From assembly GCA_029204225.1 (NCBI GenBank), contig MU831892.1:34179-98178 (forward strand): a stretch of DNA of 64,000 bases, read 5' to 3'. Shown piece by piece: positions 33,040-43,080 of the stretch. The notes below the pieces were generated by a model. It saw nothing but the letters and a program-made list of their open reading frames with translations, had not been told where the DNA came from and did no database searches. How positions within the stretch are numbered: the first letter of the stretch is position 1; the number at the start of each line of letters is the position of its first letter. This stretch comes from Diphasiastrum complanatum (taxonomy: Eukaryota; Streptophyta; Lycopodiopsida; Lycopodiales; Lycopodiaceae). The translations under genes and the position numbers were made by a program.

Positions 33040-33390
33040 AGAGTATCCACGCGACACCCGACACTTAGTCGATTTTTTGAAATTTTGTTTGCGTGGAACA
33101 TCCACGCCAAAAAAAATTTGAATACGCTTCCGGCCAGTCCACCGGTGTTTTTCTGACACAGCGCCAAAAAATTTATGCGCATGGATTATCCACGCCAAAT
33201 TGAATTTTAAAAATTTTGGCAACTATTTGGGAGGGAAGCTTGGCGACGCCCAAAGGCAATTTTTGCGTGGATAATCCACGTGTGGATTATCCACGCAAAT
33301 TTCAGTTTGTATAGCTTCTTCATCGGACCGGACCGGACGTTAAAGATATCCACACATGGATATTCTCTATGTGGATTATCCACGCGGTTT
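33040..33390. repeat. Palindrome-rich element with GTGGATTATCCAC units
   Basis: At least six copies of the ATCCAC/GTGGAT hairpin motif in 350 bp, mostly with GCGTGG/CCACGC edges. The densest is a 32-bp structure at 33265-33296: two 15-bp arms in perfect inversion with a 2-base spacer, each arm itself a palindrome around a single T. A/T runs and CGCC words lie between. It begins inside copia RNase H coding sequence, so it was inserted there or replaced the rest of the element. No known family is recognised. Confidence 0.75.
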
Positions 33391-33590
33391 TTTTTTTTTG
33401 CATGTTCATAATGAAATGAAATTAGTTAAGTAAATATTTTTCTAAAGTGAATTATATTATGATGAAGTTATATATTTTCTTTTCTAAAGTAAATTATATT
33501 ATGATGAGGATTTTTTTTTTTTGCATGTTGATAATGAAATGGAATTAGTTAAATGAATATTTTTCTAGAGTGAATTATATATCATGATGT
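33388..33590 (+). repeat. 123-bp tandem duplication with T-tracts
   Basis: A unit starting with about 11 T, then GCATGTT(C/G)ATAATGAAATG and TTCTA(A/G)AGTGAATTATAT, occurs twice, 123 bp apart. A partial third copy of its right part lies at about 33468-33510. Confidence 0.85.
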
Positions 33591-33599
33591 TCCTAGATG

Positions 33600-34117
33600 A
33601 TTGGGATTTTTTATGAGGTTGGCCACCTACTTTTGTAAGACAATTGACTCGAGCTACCAAGAGGGTAATTATGCATGATCTAAGGCTTTGATAGCCAGGT
33701 TTAGAGTCTACCCTAATGGCACTCTACCCTAATATCATATCTGAGATCATTTGATATGGATTGAGAGCTCATTTTGTACATACTTTGAGAGATTATCAAG
33801 AGATGGTGATTTTGGCAAGTTTGCTCTTTAATGAGGAATTGATGAATGATGAATGATGAATGTGATGTTTTTTGTGTCTAATGAATATATCTGGATTTGA
33901 ACAAAGTACTATATTTTTCACGTGTGTGACAGGATGTGAGGATCAATTATTTCTTGATTGTGATGTTCAAAAGCTCTTGCCAATTAGATGCGAAATAGGT
34001 TGAATTGTGTGCTAGTTTTCTATCTATTAGATATAAGTGAAACCTTTGATGCTTTTTCAATGTTTTAGTATCCAGCTGAGGTTCATAACCTCTGATTTTA
34101 ACATGGTATCAGAGCCC
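33600..34117 (+). mobile_element. Copia-type 5' LTR (left end unknown) with primer site
   Basis: TGGTATCAGAGCCC at 34104-34117 directly follows an LTR end ...GATTTTAACA. It is an exact initiator-Met-tRNA primer site. The left LTR terminus could not be fixed. Confidence 0.7.
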
Positions 34118-34309
34118 AAATGTGGTTATCAAAGCTCAAATACAAGGAAGAGAGAAGAAATTACAAGTTGACGATTGTTTAATTTTTATTGCCCTTATTA
34201 CTACCTTAACTTTGACGATGTTTTTTCAAGTGTGAATGATGATTTGATGCATGCATTGTTTGAGATACTTGTAAAATTATTGATCCTCCATTAAAGATAC
34301 AAAATGTTA

Positions 34310-34425
34310 CTATTTGCAAATGGGTCTTTAAGATCAAGCTTAATCAAGATGGTAGTGTGAACAATTATAAAACAAGACTAGTTGCCAAGGGATATGCTCA
34401 ATTCAAGGGGATTGACTATGATGAA
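34310..34425 (+). pseudogene. Copia reverse transcriptase scrap
   Basis: Encodes [20 protein letters not shown] and [18 protein letters not shown], the N-terminal RT block of copia elements. It sits only about 200 bp after the primer site above, so gag, protease and integrase are deleted from this element. Confidence 0.85.
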
Positions 34426-34693
34426 ACACTTGATTTTGTCATAGTTTGTGGTGATGATTTCATTAACTCACATGCTTTTAGTGATTTACTGCCTTTAAAA
34501 TGAGAATTTTCTTGGAACATGAAACCGTACATCTATCTTCACCGACATTATCTCCAAAAAAATGGGATTGATGTCAAACTATGTCTATTCTTTTCACTTA
34601 CTTGACCAAAAATAAGATTCTATTTTGGCTAAATAACTATCATTTGAAAGCATTTCAAGAATCAATTTCATTCAGAATTGCAATAATCAATTT

Positions 34694-36493
34694 TTATTCA
34701 AAATTACAAGAATCAATTTCATCAGTGACAAGATCTTGCAATTCATCTCCTCTTAGATGATTTTCATCATCACTCTCACTTTCAAAAATTATTTCATCAT
34801 CCTGACTATTAGAATTTCTATTCTCAACATCTATGGAAGTGGGTGCTTCAAGTATAATTTGAAGATTTACTACATCTCTAGATAGCTCAATCTCATAGTT
34901 AAAATGAAGGTTTTCCATTTCATTCTCAACATTTGCACCCTCAGATACTCGTCGTGAACGTGGTTCAACTTGAGCTACAAACCACCATATCTTGTTTAGT
35001 CGATCTGGTTGAAAAAACACCTGCAAAAATTACTATTTTAGAACATATCGAAAACTAAGATACTGAAGTCACTTGCAATAAAATGAAAAACATGATAGCA
35101 TAGCATGTGCACCTGCTCACAATGACGAGGCAACACCAATGTGTCAAAGGACTCCATGCTCAATGTTTTTGATGAATCAATCGCAAAAAATCCACTTGGA
35201 TCCAATTATACGGTTGCATTTGGCCCTCTACAAACTACCTTGAACCATTTCACATCAAATAAAAAATAGTGTCCACTTTCACCAAATGACACATCATAAA
35301 TATTTTATATAGTTCCTACGTATTCTATGTCTCCTGAGATGGGATTCCGATCTCGTGCATTGCTTTGACTTTCTTGTTGGAAAGATGCTATTACACCACA
35401 ATCGTGTGTGCATATCTTGTTATCAATCCTTTCAACACATCATCAATAAGCGGCTCAAGATACACATCCATGTTCTTAACCTTGTGTTGGCCAAGAATTA
35501 GAAGTCAACATAATGTGTTTTTTGTACTCAACCAAGGAGGAATATTATAATTTACCAAGAAAACAGACCAAATGGACCATGTAGTTACTCGTACACCAAA
35601 GGGGTTCACACCATCTGTTGCAACACCAAATCTCACATTTCTTGACTCATTGGCAAAGCTTGAATACTCTTTGTTGATGTGTTTCCATGCAAGTGAATCT
35701 GAAGGTACCCTCATCACCCGTATGGTGTGCATGCCAGTCCATAAGTTGTGCAATAGATTTACAACGAAATAAACGTTGCAATCGTGGAATTACTGGAAAA
35801 AGTTGTAAAACTTTGCACAGAATGGCTGCCCCTTACAAATCATCTCTATATCCCCTTGCAAATCATCTCTATATCGAGGAGTATCACAAATGGGACATTT
35901 CTTGAGTGATTCGTACCTTCCTCGATATAAAATACAATCTTTTGGACATGCATGATATTGCTTGTAGTCCATCCCAATGTTAGACAACATCTTTCGTGCC
36001 TCATCTCTTGTCTCAGGCATGACATTCCCTTCTGGGAGAATTTTGTTTTTCAATAGTCTGTACATGACAAAAGAAGTCATTGTAAAAAAATTATCACTAG
36101 ATGTCCAAATTGTAAATTTTGTTTCAAAGCAAAAATGACAAGTACATGAAATTTTTTTTACTCAAATAGTGATGTGAGGCTTTGGTCACTCCATCTATAT
36201 TTGGCTTGAAGATTTAATAGAAGTAGAGAAGCGCCAAACGAGATGTCTTTGCTCCAGGATACAATGTGGTCTTTGATTCTCTCGCAATTTATTTTCTTCT
36301 TTAGTTGTTCATTGTGTCTAGCTACACTATTGTTCTCATACATATCATTCAACATGTCTCCCATGACTTCAGATTCTTCATTCATTGGAAGATCATTTTC
36401 ATCGTTGGAACTTGTTTGCGAAGAAGTAGATCTAGATGAGTTAGATTCAGATGCATTAGTCTCGTGATTTATGCGCTCATCAATTTCCATCAT
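34694..36493 (-). pseudogene. CACTA (En/Spm) TNP2-type transposase, internally deleted
   Basis: Minus strand, N to C: acidic Ser-rich N-terminus (36493-36250); KYRWSDQSLTSLFE (about 36200); a conserved block around PEGNVMPETRDEARKMLSNI with IGMDYKQYHACPKDCILYRG and CPICDTPRYRDD (36080-35870); RNVRFGVATDGVNPFG with NIPPW (35650-35510). Then, after a large deletion, a DUF4216-like region (35330-35080, GHYFLFDVKWFKVVCRG) and an acidic C-terminus to 34694. The catalytic core between about 35500 and 35330 is mostly missing. TNP2 proteins mobilise CACTA transposons; this copy cannot. No CACTA terminal repeats were recognised. Confidence 0.88.
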
Positions 36494-36599
36494 TTCTTTA
36501 AGCCTTGACGTAGACGACGAGGTAATTGCTTTATATGAAGACCGTTGTATGACATTCGTTGTCTACGTTGACTATTACGATGATTTTTGTCTCCAACAC

Positions 36600-38140
36600 T
36601 AAATGAGAATGAAGAATCCTATATACCAAAATAACAAGAAGTAGGTTAAAACCTCTCTGATGCGGATCTGGCTACTGGCCAGCGCTGGTTTTCTGAGTAT
36701 TAACGCTTGAACTACAACGATCTACCATATGCTCTTTGTATGAGCAATGTTGCTTGCATTTTTTAATACGTAATGCATTCAAAAATGTGATGGATCGTTG
36801 TCTTTTCAGCTGGTTGCTGGATTTAGAGAAGCTGTAGCATGATTATGGTTGATAAAAATGCTCTTACTATACTCAATTGGCTGTAATCTATACGTAGTAT
36901 TGCTACATACGATTGTTCTTTTGGTTTCATAAAGAGGATGATGGGATCTATTTCTAATAAACTAGTATTATGATGGCTGTGATTACGAAAAATGAAGTAG
37001 TAAAAAGGTGGTTGGATATGCTAATATGCTCTTGAGTAATAGTGATTGCCATTGCTAATAATCTGTATATGGTGGGAAATGCTCTCGAAGAATGAAAAGC
37101 TATATGATTAATCTACGGATAAGTAAGTAGCTAGCTATTGATAATGACTTTGTCAGACTTCAAGAATACTCTATACTTAATCCAATACCTTCGGTGTGAA
37201 TGCCTTAGCACACATGAGTGATTCGTTTAAGCAACTAAAGATGGATAGTTCACAAGAGATGACTTCAACTCTCATTCAGGTATGACGCTTTACAGAATAT
37301 CACCAATACGGTGGGTGACCTAACTTGGTACCATGATTTTACTCACGTAGTTATGATGATTTGTAGACCTTGCATGTAATGGTTTTTTAAAGTAATAAAT
37401 CCAGTATAGGCTGATCCTGCATGTGGAGTAGGTAACATGGGCGTGAGCAAAAAAAAAAATTGTTTTCTGCATCCAGTGTCCGGTTAATATAAGTAAAGTC
37501 AAATACTTATATAGAGCTAGACTATGGTACACTTGAAAAAATGGATTTGCCCAAGTTGTTTGGCGCTTGGATTCCCAGTAAACTGATACAGGAGGCTTGT
37601 GGGGGCTAGTATAGCATGGTGGTGCTCTAGTACCTAGCGCTGTGACCATCGCCCAGTCTCTGTCCATCTGTGTAATGAAAGATAGTTGCTTACATGTAGA
37701 ATGTATATGTGAAACTAGTACGTTCTTTTTGCTCCTTTACTGATCAGTATGGCCTTTGCCCTGATACGGCTACGTTAAAAGGGCAGAACGTATTGCTAAG
37801 TTATGAAATGAATGATTGGGAAGATTGGACGTACTTGTTTTTAATGCAACCTAGCTGATAAAGTAGTGAATCTTGTTTCGAACATGGATAACAACTGATG
37901 CTCAACTATGACACCTGTCTTCCTCACGCGACTAACTTGTGCAGTTTTGTTGTGTGGGATGGTGGCAGGTAACAGCTGGGTGTCTTAAAATTTGCTTCGC
38001 TTTGTGGTACTCTGTACTGTTAAACTTTATACAACTATATTTTTACCTGTTACGCTATAAATTGAAGGGTCATATTCTAGAATATTCCAAATCATACCCA
38101 GAATCGGGCAACATACATTGAAGGAGATGATGTATCTGTT
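36600..38140. other. No gene seen
   Basis: About 1.5 kb without ORFs that resemble a family. Base composition is less AT-rich than the flanks, and some parts could be decayed gypsy sequence leading into the integrase scrap at 38150. Confidence 0.4.
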
Positions 38141-38149
38141 TCGGATTAT

Positions 38150-38370
38150 TCACAAGATGTCTACTCCATACTACCCACGTGGTAATGGCTAGGCAGAAGC
38201 CACCAACAAAACCCTAAAGGCTATATTAGCAAAGCAGGTATTAGAAAGCATGGATTTTTGCAGCCGGCATTGTGGGCTTATCGTATAGCTTACAAGATCT
38301 CTACCCGTTTCATGCCATTCCAGCTGGTTTATGGGGCAAATGCCATTATGCAATGTTAGTGATATTCAAG
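38150..38370 (+). pseudogene. Ty3/gypsy integrase scrap (C-terminal core)
   Basis: Reading across frames gives STPYYPRGNG (with a stop at the expected Gln), AEATNKTLKAILAKQ and, shifted, PFQLVYGANAIM. This is the region around the catalytic Glu of a gypsy integrase. The motif style suggests a different lineage (Tat/Athila-like) from the chromoviruses here. A frameshift near 38250. Confidence 0.8.
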
Positions 38371-39254
38371 ATTCTTGATGATGAATTTGAATATATAAGC
38401 ATGACGCAGGTTCATTTCAAGTTATAGGTTGATTACTTGGATTGTGATATATAGATCATCTTATTACGGAAATATGGCTAAGCAAGGTGTACCAAGGAGA
38501 CGACGACATCATCGACGTCAAGAAGACGAGGCAACAATTGAGGAAGAATTTGGCGATCCCGTAAACTTACGAGAATTGCTTTGGCATAGACAACAACAGA
38601 TGACAGCTAAGTAGCAAAGAGAATGGTCGGAGATTTAGGAATTTAGAATATGGAATAGGGATTACCAGATGTTCGGTGTCAACATGTTGTTTTGGGTTCT
38701 CCATATTGTATGGGCTAATTCATATTGTGGTGACCAAAAGACTAAATTGTAAAAGCATACTGTTATGAGACAATATTTTACTCCTTATTTTCTTTCTTTT
38801 ATTAAGGGAGTGTGCCCAACATTCAATCTCCTCTCTTTACTAAAGGTTGCTCATGAGAACCTCTTCCTCGTTCTAATACACAAAAACTCTCTCACATTGG
38901 CAGACGGCTCTAACCTTAGTGATGCAAAAACCAATTTCGCCAGGTTAAAGGGAGGCCATGGCGCCTTATGGTATGAAGCTTTCACGAGAAACCAAAAAAA
39001 TCCATCTTCAAACGCTCGATCATTTGTCAATAATCTATGAAAGGAGGGAAAAAGAAAAAGAGAAAACCCAGTTGCAAGGCATGTATCAATTGCAAGTTAA
39101 AAACCAGAATACTAGCAAATTGGGCCTTGTGCAAAAAAAACCTTATTGCATTTGACTCACATGTTTTAGTCATCACTAATAATAACTTTAAGGTATACGC
39201 ATAATACAATACAATGGATAAGAACGAAAAATACAAGAAATAAGGAGCTCTCAA
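38371..39254. other. No convincing gene
   Basis: Only short ORFs. One of 47 codons starting at 38474 (MAKQGVPRRRRHHRR, then an acidic stretch) follows the integrase scrap and could be a gag or pol remnant, but no family is recognised. Confidence 0.35.
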
Positions 39255-39283
39255 AGGTGACCACTAAGATAAAGTGGTCACCT
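39255..39283. repeat. Perfect 11-bp inverted repeat
   Basis: AGGTGACCACT and AGTGGTCACCT flank a 7-base loop. The surrounding sequence is not recognised, so it may be part of a small inverted-repeat element. Confidence 0.8.
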
Positions 39284-39562
39284 CTTTTGATAAACATAGA
39301 AGAGAAAACTTGTTTCGTCTCTCAAGAGCAAAATTACTAATGTCAAAAACTTGAAGAGAGAGAGAGAGAGACACACACACACATTGTAAGAAAGTAAGAT
39401 ACAAATTGTAGATTACATACCTCTTACTTTTTGGAGAGAATGCTATGCTTCCATTGGGAAAAACATTTTGTTTCCTACGACACAAGAACCATAACAATTT
39501 GTTAGATCGGTTCTCCAATAGCACTTACAAAATTAGCACACAAAATGTACAAATTTATTTGC

Positions 39563-39687
<125 letters not shown>

Positions 39688-39719
39688 GAGTGAAATGGCA
39701 AATCAAATGGCTTATTTTT

Positions 39720-40085
39720 GGCGCGAGATTTGGTGCCAGCATTTTTTTTTTTTGCCAAATTAGCTTTTGTGTGGCTCTGTTAAGCGTGGAAGAGCCACGC
39801 AAAAGGTTTTTTTTAAAAAAATTGCAGGTTGTGGTTTTCACACGTGGCAACAACTCTCGGGTTTGCAGACGTGTGGCACTGCCACATGAATTTCTTTTTT
39901 TTTTAATTTTTTTGTGTGGCTGTTTTGCCAGCTGCTGGAAAGCTGTCGTCGCCTAAAAATCACTCTGCGTGGAAGAGTCACACATGGCATAACGACGCCT
40001 TGGTTGCCACAGGATCACCACACAAATTGCCACACAAAACTAAAAAACGCATGTTTTTAACATGTGTGGCAAAGGGCGTGGCCTC
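39720..40085. repeat. Second palindrome-rich element with GTGGCA/TGCCAC units
   Basis: Repeated short inversions: GCGTGGAAGAGCCACGC (39786-39802), GTGTGGCACTGCCACAT (about 39871-39887), and further CACGTGGC, GTGTGGC, GCCACAC and GGCGTGG words to 40082. A GCGCGAGATTTGGTGCC head and A/T runs match the build of the element at 33040-33390, with GCGTGG..CCACGC edges but a different central word. It starts about 40 bp after the (TC)n tract. Confidence 0.65.
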
Positions 40086-41129
40086 TACTTATTCAAAAAA
40101 ATGCGCAAATAGATCATGATAGCTGAGACCTTAGCCAAGCACAAACTTCATAAAATCTCATAGTAAATAGTCGTAGTCATTACACCAAAAGATATGACAA
40201 TTCATAATTTATAATAAATCATCTCCTAAAAATCATACCGATCAATCAATTTACAAAGAAGCGATCAGTACAAGTAAGTTATAAAGCTTCATTCAAGCAC
40301 AATTTTGCTACTGTTAAGCATGATATAGCCTTTGAACCAAAACCAGAGAGTACATCAGTAATTTTCCACACTATAGCAAGCTAAATCGCAACTACCTCTG
40401 CGCACAATCATATCCATACATTTCAGAACAGCCTACAACTGAGGGCTTGGTATAAAAGGTCCTTAATCACATCATTTCCATAATCAAGAATGCTAACATT
40501 CGCCATAAAACAATGGTATCATCGCAAAAAGAACATAACCATTCAACACATTAAAAAGATAGAGAGAGAGATGGGAGTGCCTTAAATGAAAGCAATAGGC
40601 GCGATTGGATTTCAGTTTCAGGAGAGAAATATTTTTTTCTCAAATATGAATACAAGCTTCAAATAGAACTACATCGCTTATCTAACAACAGAGATAACAA
40701 TGCTCCACAATCTTCTTCGTGAGACAAATGAGGTGATTATCAGTTCTACTACACCATACCTCCTCTCCACTTCCTTTTTCATGCCACGAGCTTCTCATGA
40801 ATTCATAGAAGCTTCCATTCTCGGATCAATGTTTAGTGGGAAGGTTGCCTCATATTCTTTTGGGATTGACCTTAAATAATGAAAGATTGAGATTTGGCTT
40901 ATCTCTTTTGCCTAAATCTCAATGGACCTCCAATATTTATTACTACGTGACAAGCTCTGAGAAGGTCTAGTTCCTCCAAAACATACTCTACCACAAAGAG
41001 GACGACCATTTCTTAAGGCCTACAAACTTTTTATCAACCCCTCCCTTCTAATGTCAACTAAATTTTTTCCCACTCTTTTCATATGTCTAGTTGGATGCCC
41101 GAGACATCACAAATCTCCTGGTGCACTCC
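40086..41129. other. No gene seen
   Basis: AT-rich sequence with a small AGAGAGAG run near 40560. No ORF with family features. Confidence 0.45.
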
Positions 41130-42005
41130 TTCGAATCTTCAAATGATAACCAGAGTTGGCACGTTGGAATTTCCCCCAAACTCTAGACATGGGACCACAT
41201 AGTTTATTCTCATGATAAAAGCTTAAGTGGGTGAGACAAGCTTAAGTGCATAGAGGAGTGAGGAGATGAAGGAAGCATGTGCATCCGTGGAAGAGGAAAA
41301 GGGGAAAGAGGAAACAATGTCAGTATACATGTCTCGATTGTGTAGCCCCAGTCTAGAGAAGGGGACGAATTGGAGGTGGTGGAAGTATGGGGAGTATGAG
41401 GAAAAGTGAAGGAGAGTGTGAGGATATAATGATCTAAAAGGGTGGTATCAGTGATGCGGAAATTAGAGCTGTGAGGAATCAAAGCAGGTGATACAATAAA
41501 GTAGTCTACAACACCATGACCTTCAGCATAAGGATGACAAGTAAAAGGACATGATGATGGCCAGTGACAGAGGAGGCCTGATCCTGTGAAGAGCGAGCAT
41601 ACTGTATATCATCAAGAAGCTGTGATTGAAGACCCGATGTGCGGGCATTGAAATCCCCAGCCAGCAAAGGTCCTGAAAAGGATCACCCCAAAGATCCGCA
41701 AACGCTGAAGTGTGAGGTGGGAAATAGCAAATTGCTAAGAAAATGTCATGCTCAAGACCCAGTCAAGAAGTGAGTAACCGTAGCCATATGAATCTGCCAA
41801 ATGCATCTCTCCTGATCTCCGTGATGAAAGAAGAATGATCCTGCCTGAAAAGGCAAGCAACACCACCAGAGCCCTTAACCCGATGGCCCCTGAGGGAAGG
41901 TCTAGACGCTGATAACCACTGGTAATCACGAATAGGAGGGAGAGGGTGCGTAGAGGAGGAAGTGAAACCATTAGAGTTCCAAAACCCTACTGTGAAGCAT
42001 GTGGG
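41130..42005 (-). pseudogene. LINE ORF2 endonuclease fragment
   Basis: The minus strand begins near 42005 with CFTVGFWNSNGF, then PLPPIRDYQWLSASRPSLRG and GSGGVACLFR. These parallel PLPSIQD, RPFLRG and GDGVACL in the LINE at 12160-12245, so the two are relatives. Continuing leftwards in shifted frames, DTTLLDHYILTL near 41430 fits the end of an APE-type endonuclease. RT is absent. Several frameshifts and stops, and a small internal deletion near the start. Confidence 0.7.
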
Positions 42006-42008
42006 TTG

Positions 42009-42009
<1 letters not shown>

Positions 42010-42086
<77 letters not shown>
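42010..42086 (-). repeat. Compound (GT)n(GA)n microsatellite, LINE tail
   Basis: About 42 bp of GT followed by 35 bp of GA on the plus strand. On the minus strand the (TC)n part is attached to the LINE 3' end at 42087, and the (AC)n part touches the start of the next LINE's ORF2. Confidence 0.95.
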
Positions 42087-42090
<4 letters not shown>

Positions 42091-42185
42091 TTAACATTTG
42101 TAAAGCACCCATAGGTGCATAAGACAAGTACATCATCATGTGTCAAAGAAAAATAGGAGTGATGTCCAGACCTGGACTCATTCAT
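42087..42185 (-). mobile_element. LINE 3' end with terminal stem-loop
   Basis: Minus strand: GTACTTGTCTTAT, stem-loop GCACCTATGGGTGC (42105-42118), then TTTACAAATGTTAATAAAT and the simple-repeat tail. The order of elements matches the LINE ends at 11830-11890, 15075-15125 and 15570-15628. Confidence 0.75.
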
Positions 42186-42780
42186 GTTGACTAAACGTAC
42201 TTATGTAAAGAAGTAACTAAAGAAAATAACAAAAAAGTATACACAAGAGCTTTACCACCAACCTTGACAAGGATCACAATATCTATAGACAATGTAAACT
42301 AAACTGCTTGCTGGAAAAAGCCACGAAGGGAATGAGAAGCTGGTGGCATTGCTCTCTGTTGGCGAGTTGGATGAATGTGTCGGAAATGAGTGGGTTGGCA
42401 GCGGAAGTAGAACAACGGACAGTTGTAGATCGGAAGTGCAACAGTTACCAGCAATAATCAAGATGAATAAACAGTACTAATGTTCAATAGAACAAAACAG
42501 TAGTGTAAAATTGTACTAAAAAATCAGAAGGTAAGCACATGGGCGTGAAGCTGATGATCGCAATTCAGTGAGGCTCATATATTTTAGAGCTTTCTTCTCT
42601 ATATAGATAACTAGCTGAAAATATATTATTTACAAGATATTTTCAAGTCTTTCAGGTCAATGCTTTTCCACCTACTTAATTTATTACAGTCGCCTTGTAG
42701 TTGGTAACCGTCTTTTAAGTAATAAAGACTATGTACAAGTAGGTGAACTGCCATAAAGTCTTGGATCGACTTTTCCCTGA
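42186..42780. other. No gene seen
   Basis: Unassigned. The left part would be the body of the LINE whose 3' end lies at 42087-42185, but no ORF1 or ORF2 similarity was recognised. The right part may belong to the copia element that follows. Confidence 0.35.
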
Positions 42781-42783
42781 TGA

Positions 42784-43080
42784 CAAAGTCAGATTGTTCG
42801 GCCTAGTCAGATTGTTCGGTCTGGTCAGATTGTTCGACCTAGTCAGATTGTTCAGCCTAGTCCGATTTGTCGGCTACCTCCTCTTGTCAGCTGCCTCAGA
42901 TTTGTTGGCTGCCTCAGATTTGTTGGTTGCCTCAAATTTGTCGGCTGCCTCAGAGTTTTCGGCAGCCTCAAAGTCAGATTTGTTGGTTGCCTCAAATTTG
43001 TCAGCTGGATCAGATGTGTCGGCCGAGTCAGATTTGTCGGCTTGCTCATATTTGTCGTTTGAGTCAGAATTTTTCAGGAT
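42784..43080 (-). repeat. 18-bp minisatellite at the end of copia RNase H
   Basis: Two sub-arrays: four copies of GTCAGATTGTTCGGCCTA-like units (42788-42860), then about eight variants of GGCTGCCTCAGATTTGTT. On the minus strand the second array is open and in frame with the upstream RNase H, and codes for a hexapeptide repeat of the type EAADKF/EATNKS. Confidence 0.85.

Noticed and set aside
42784-43080. CRISPR-like regularly spaced repeats
   Set aside because: The units are contiguous 18-bp minisatellite copies without spacers, in eukaryotic retroelement DNA.
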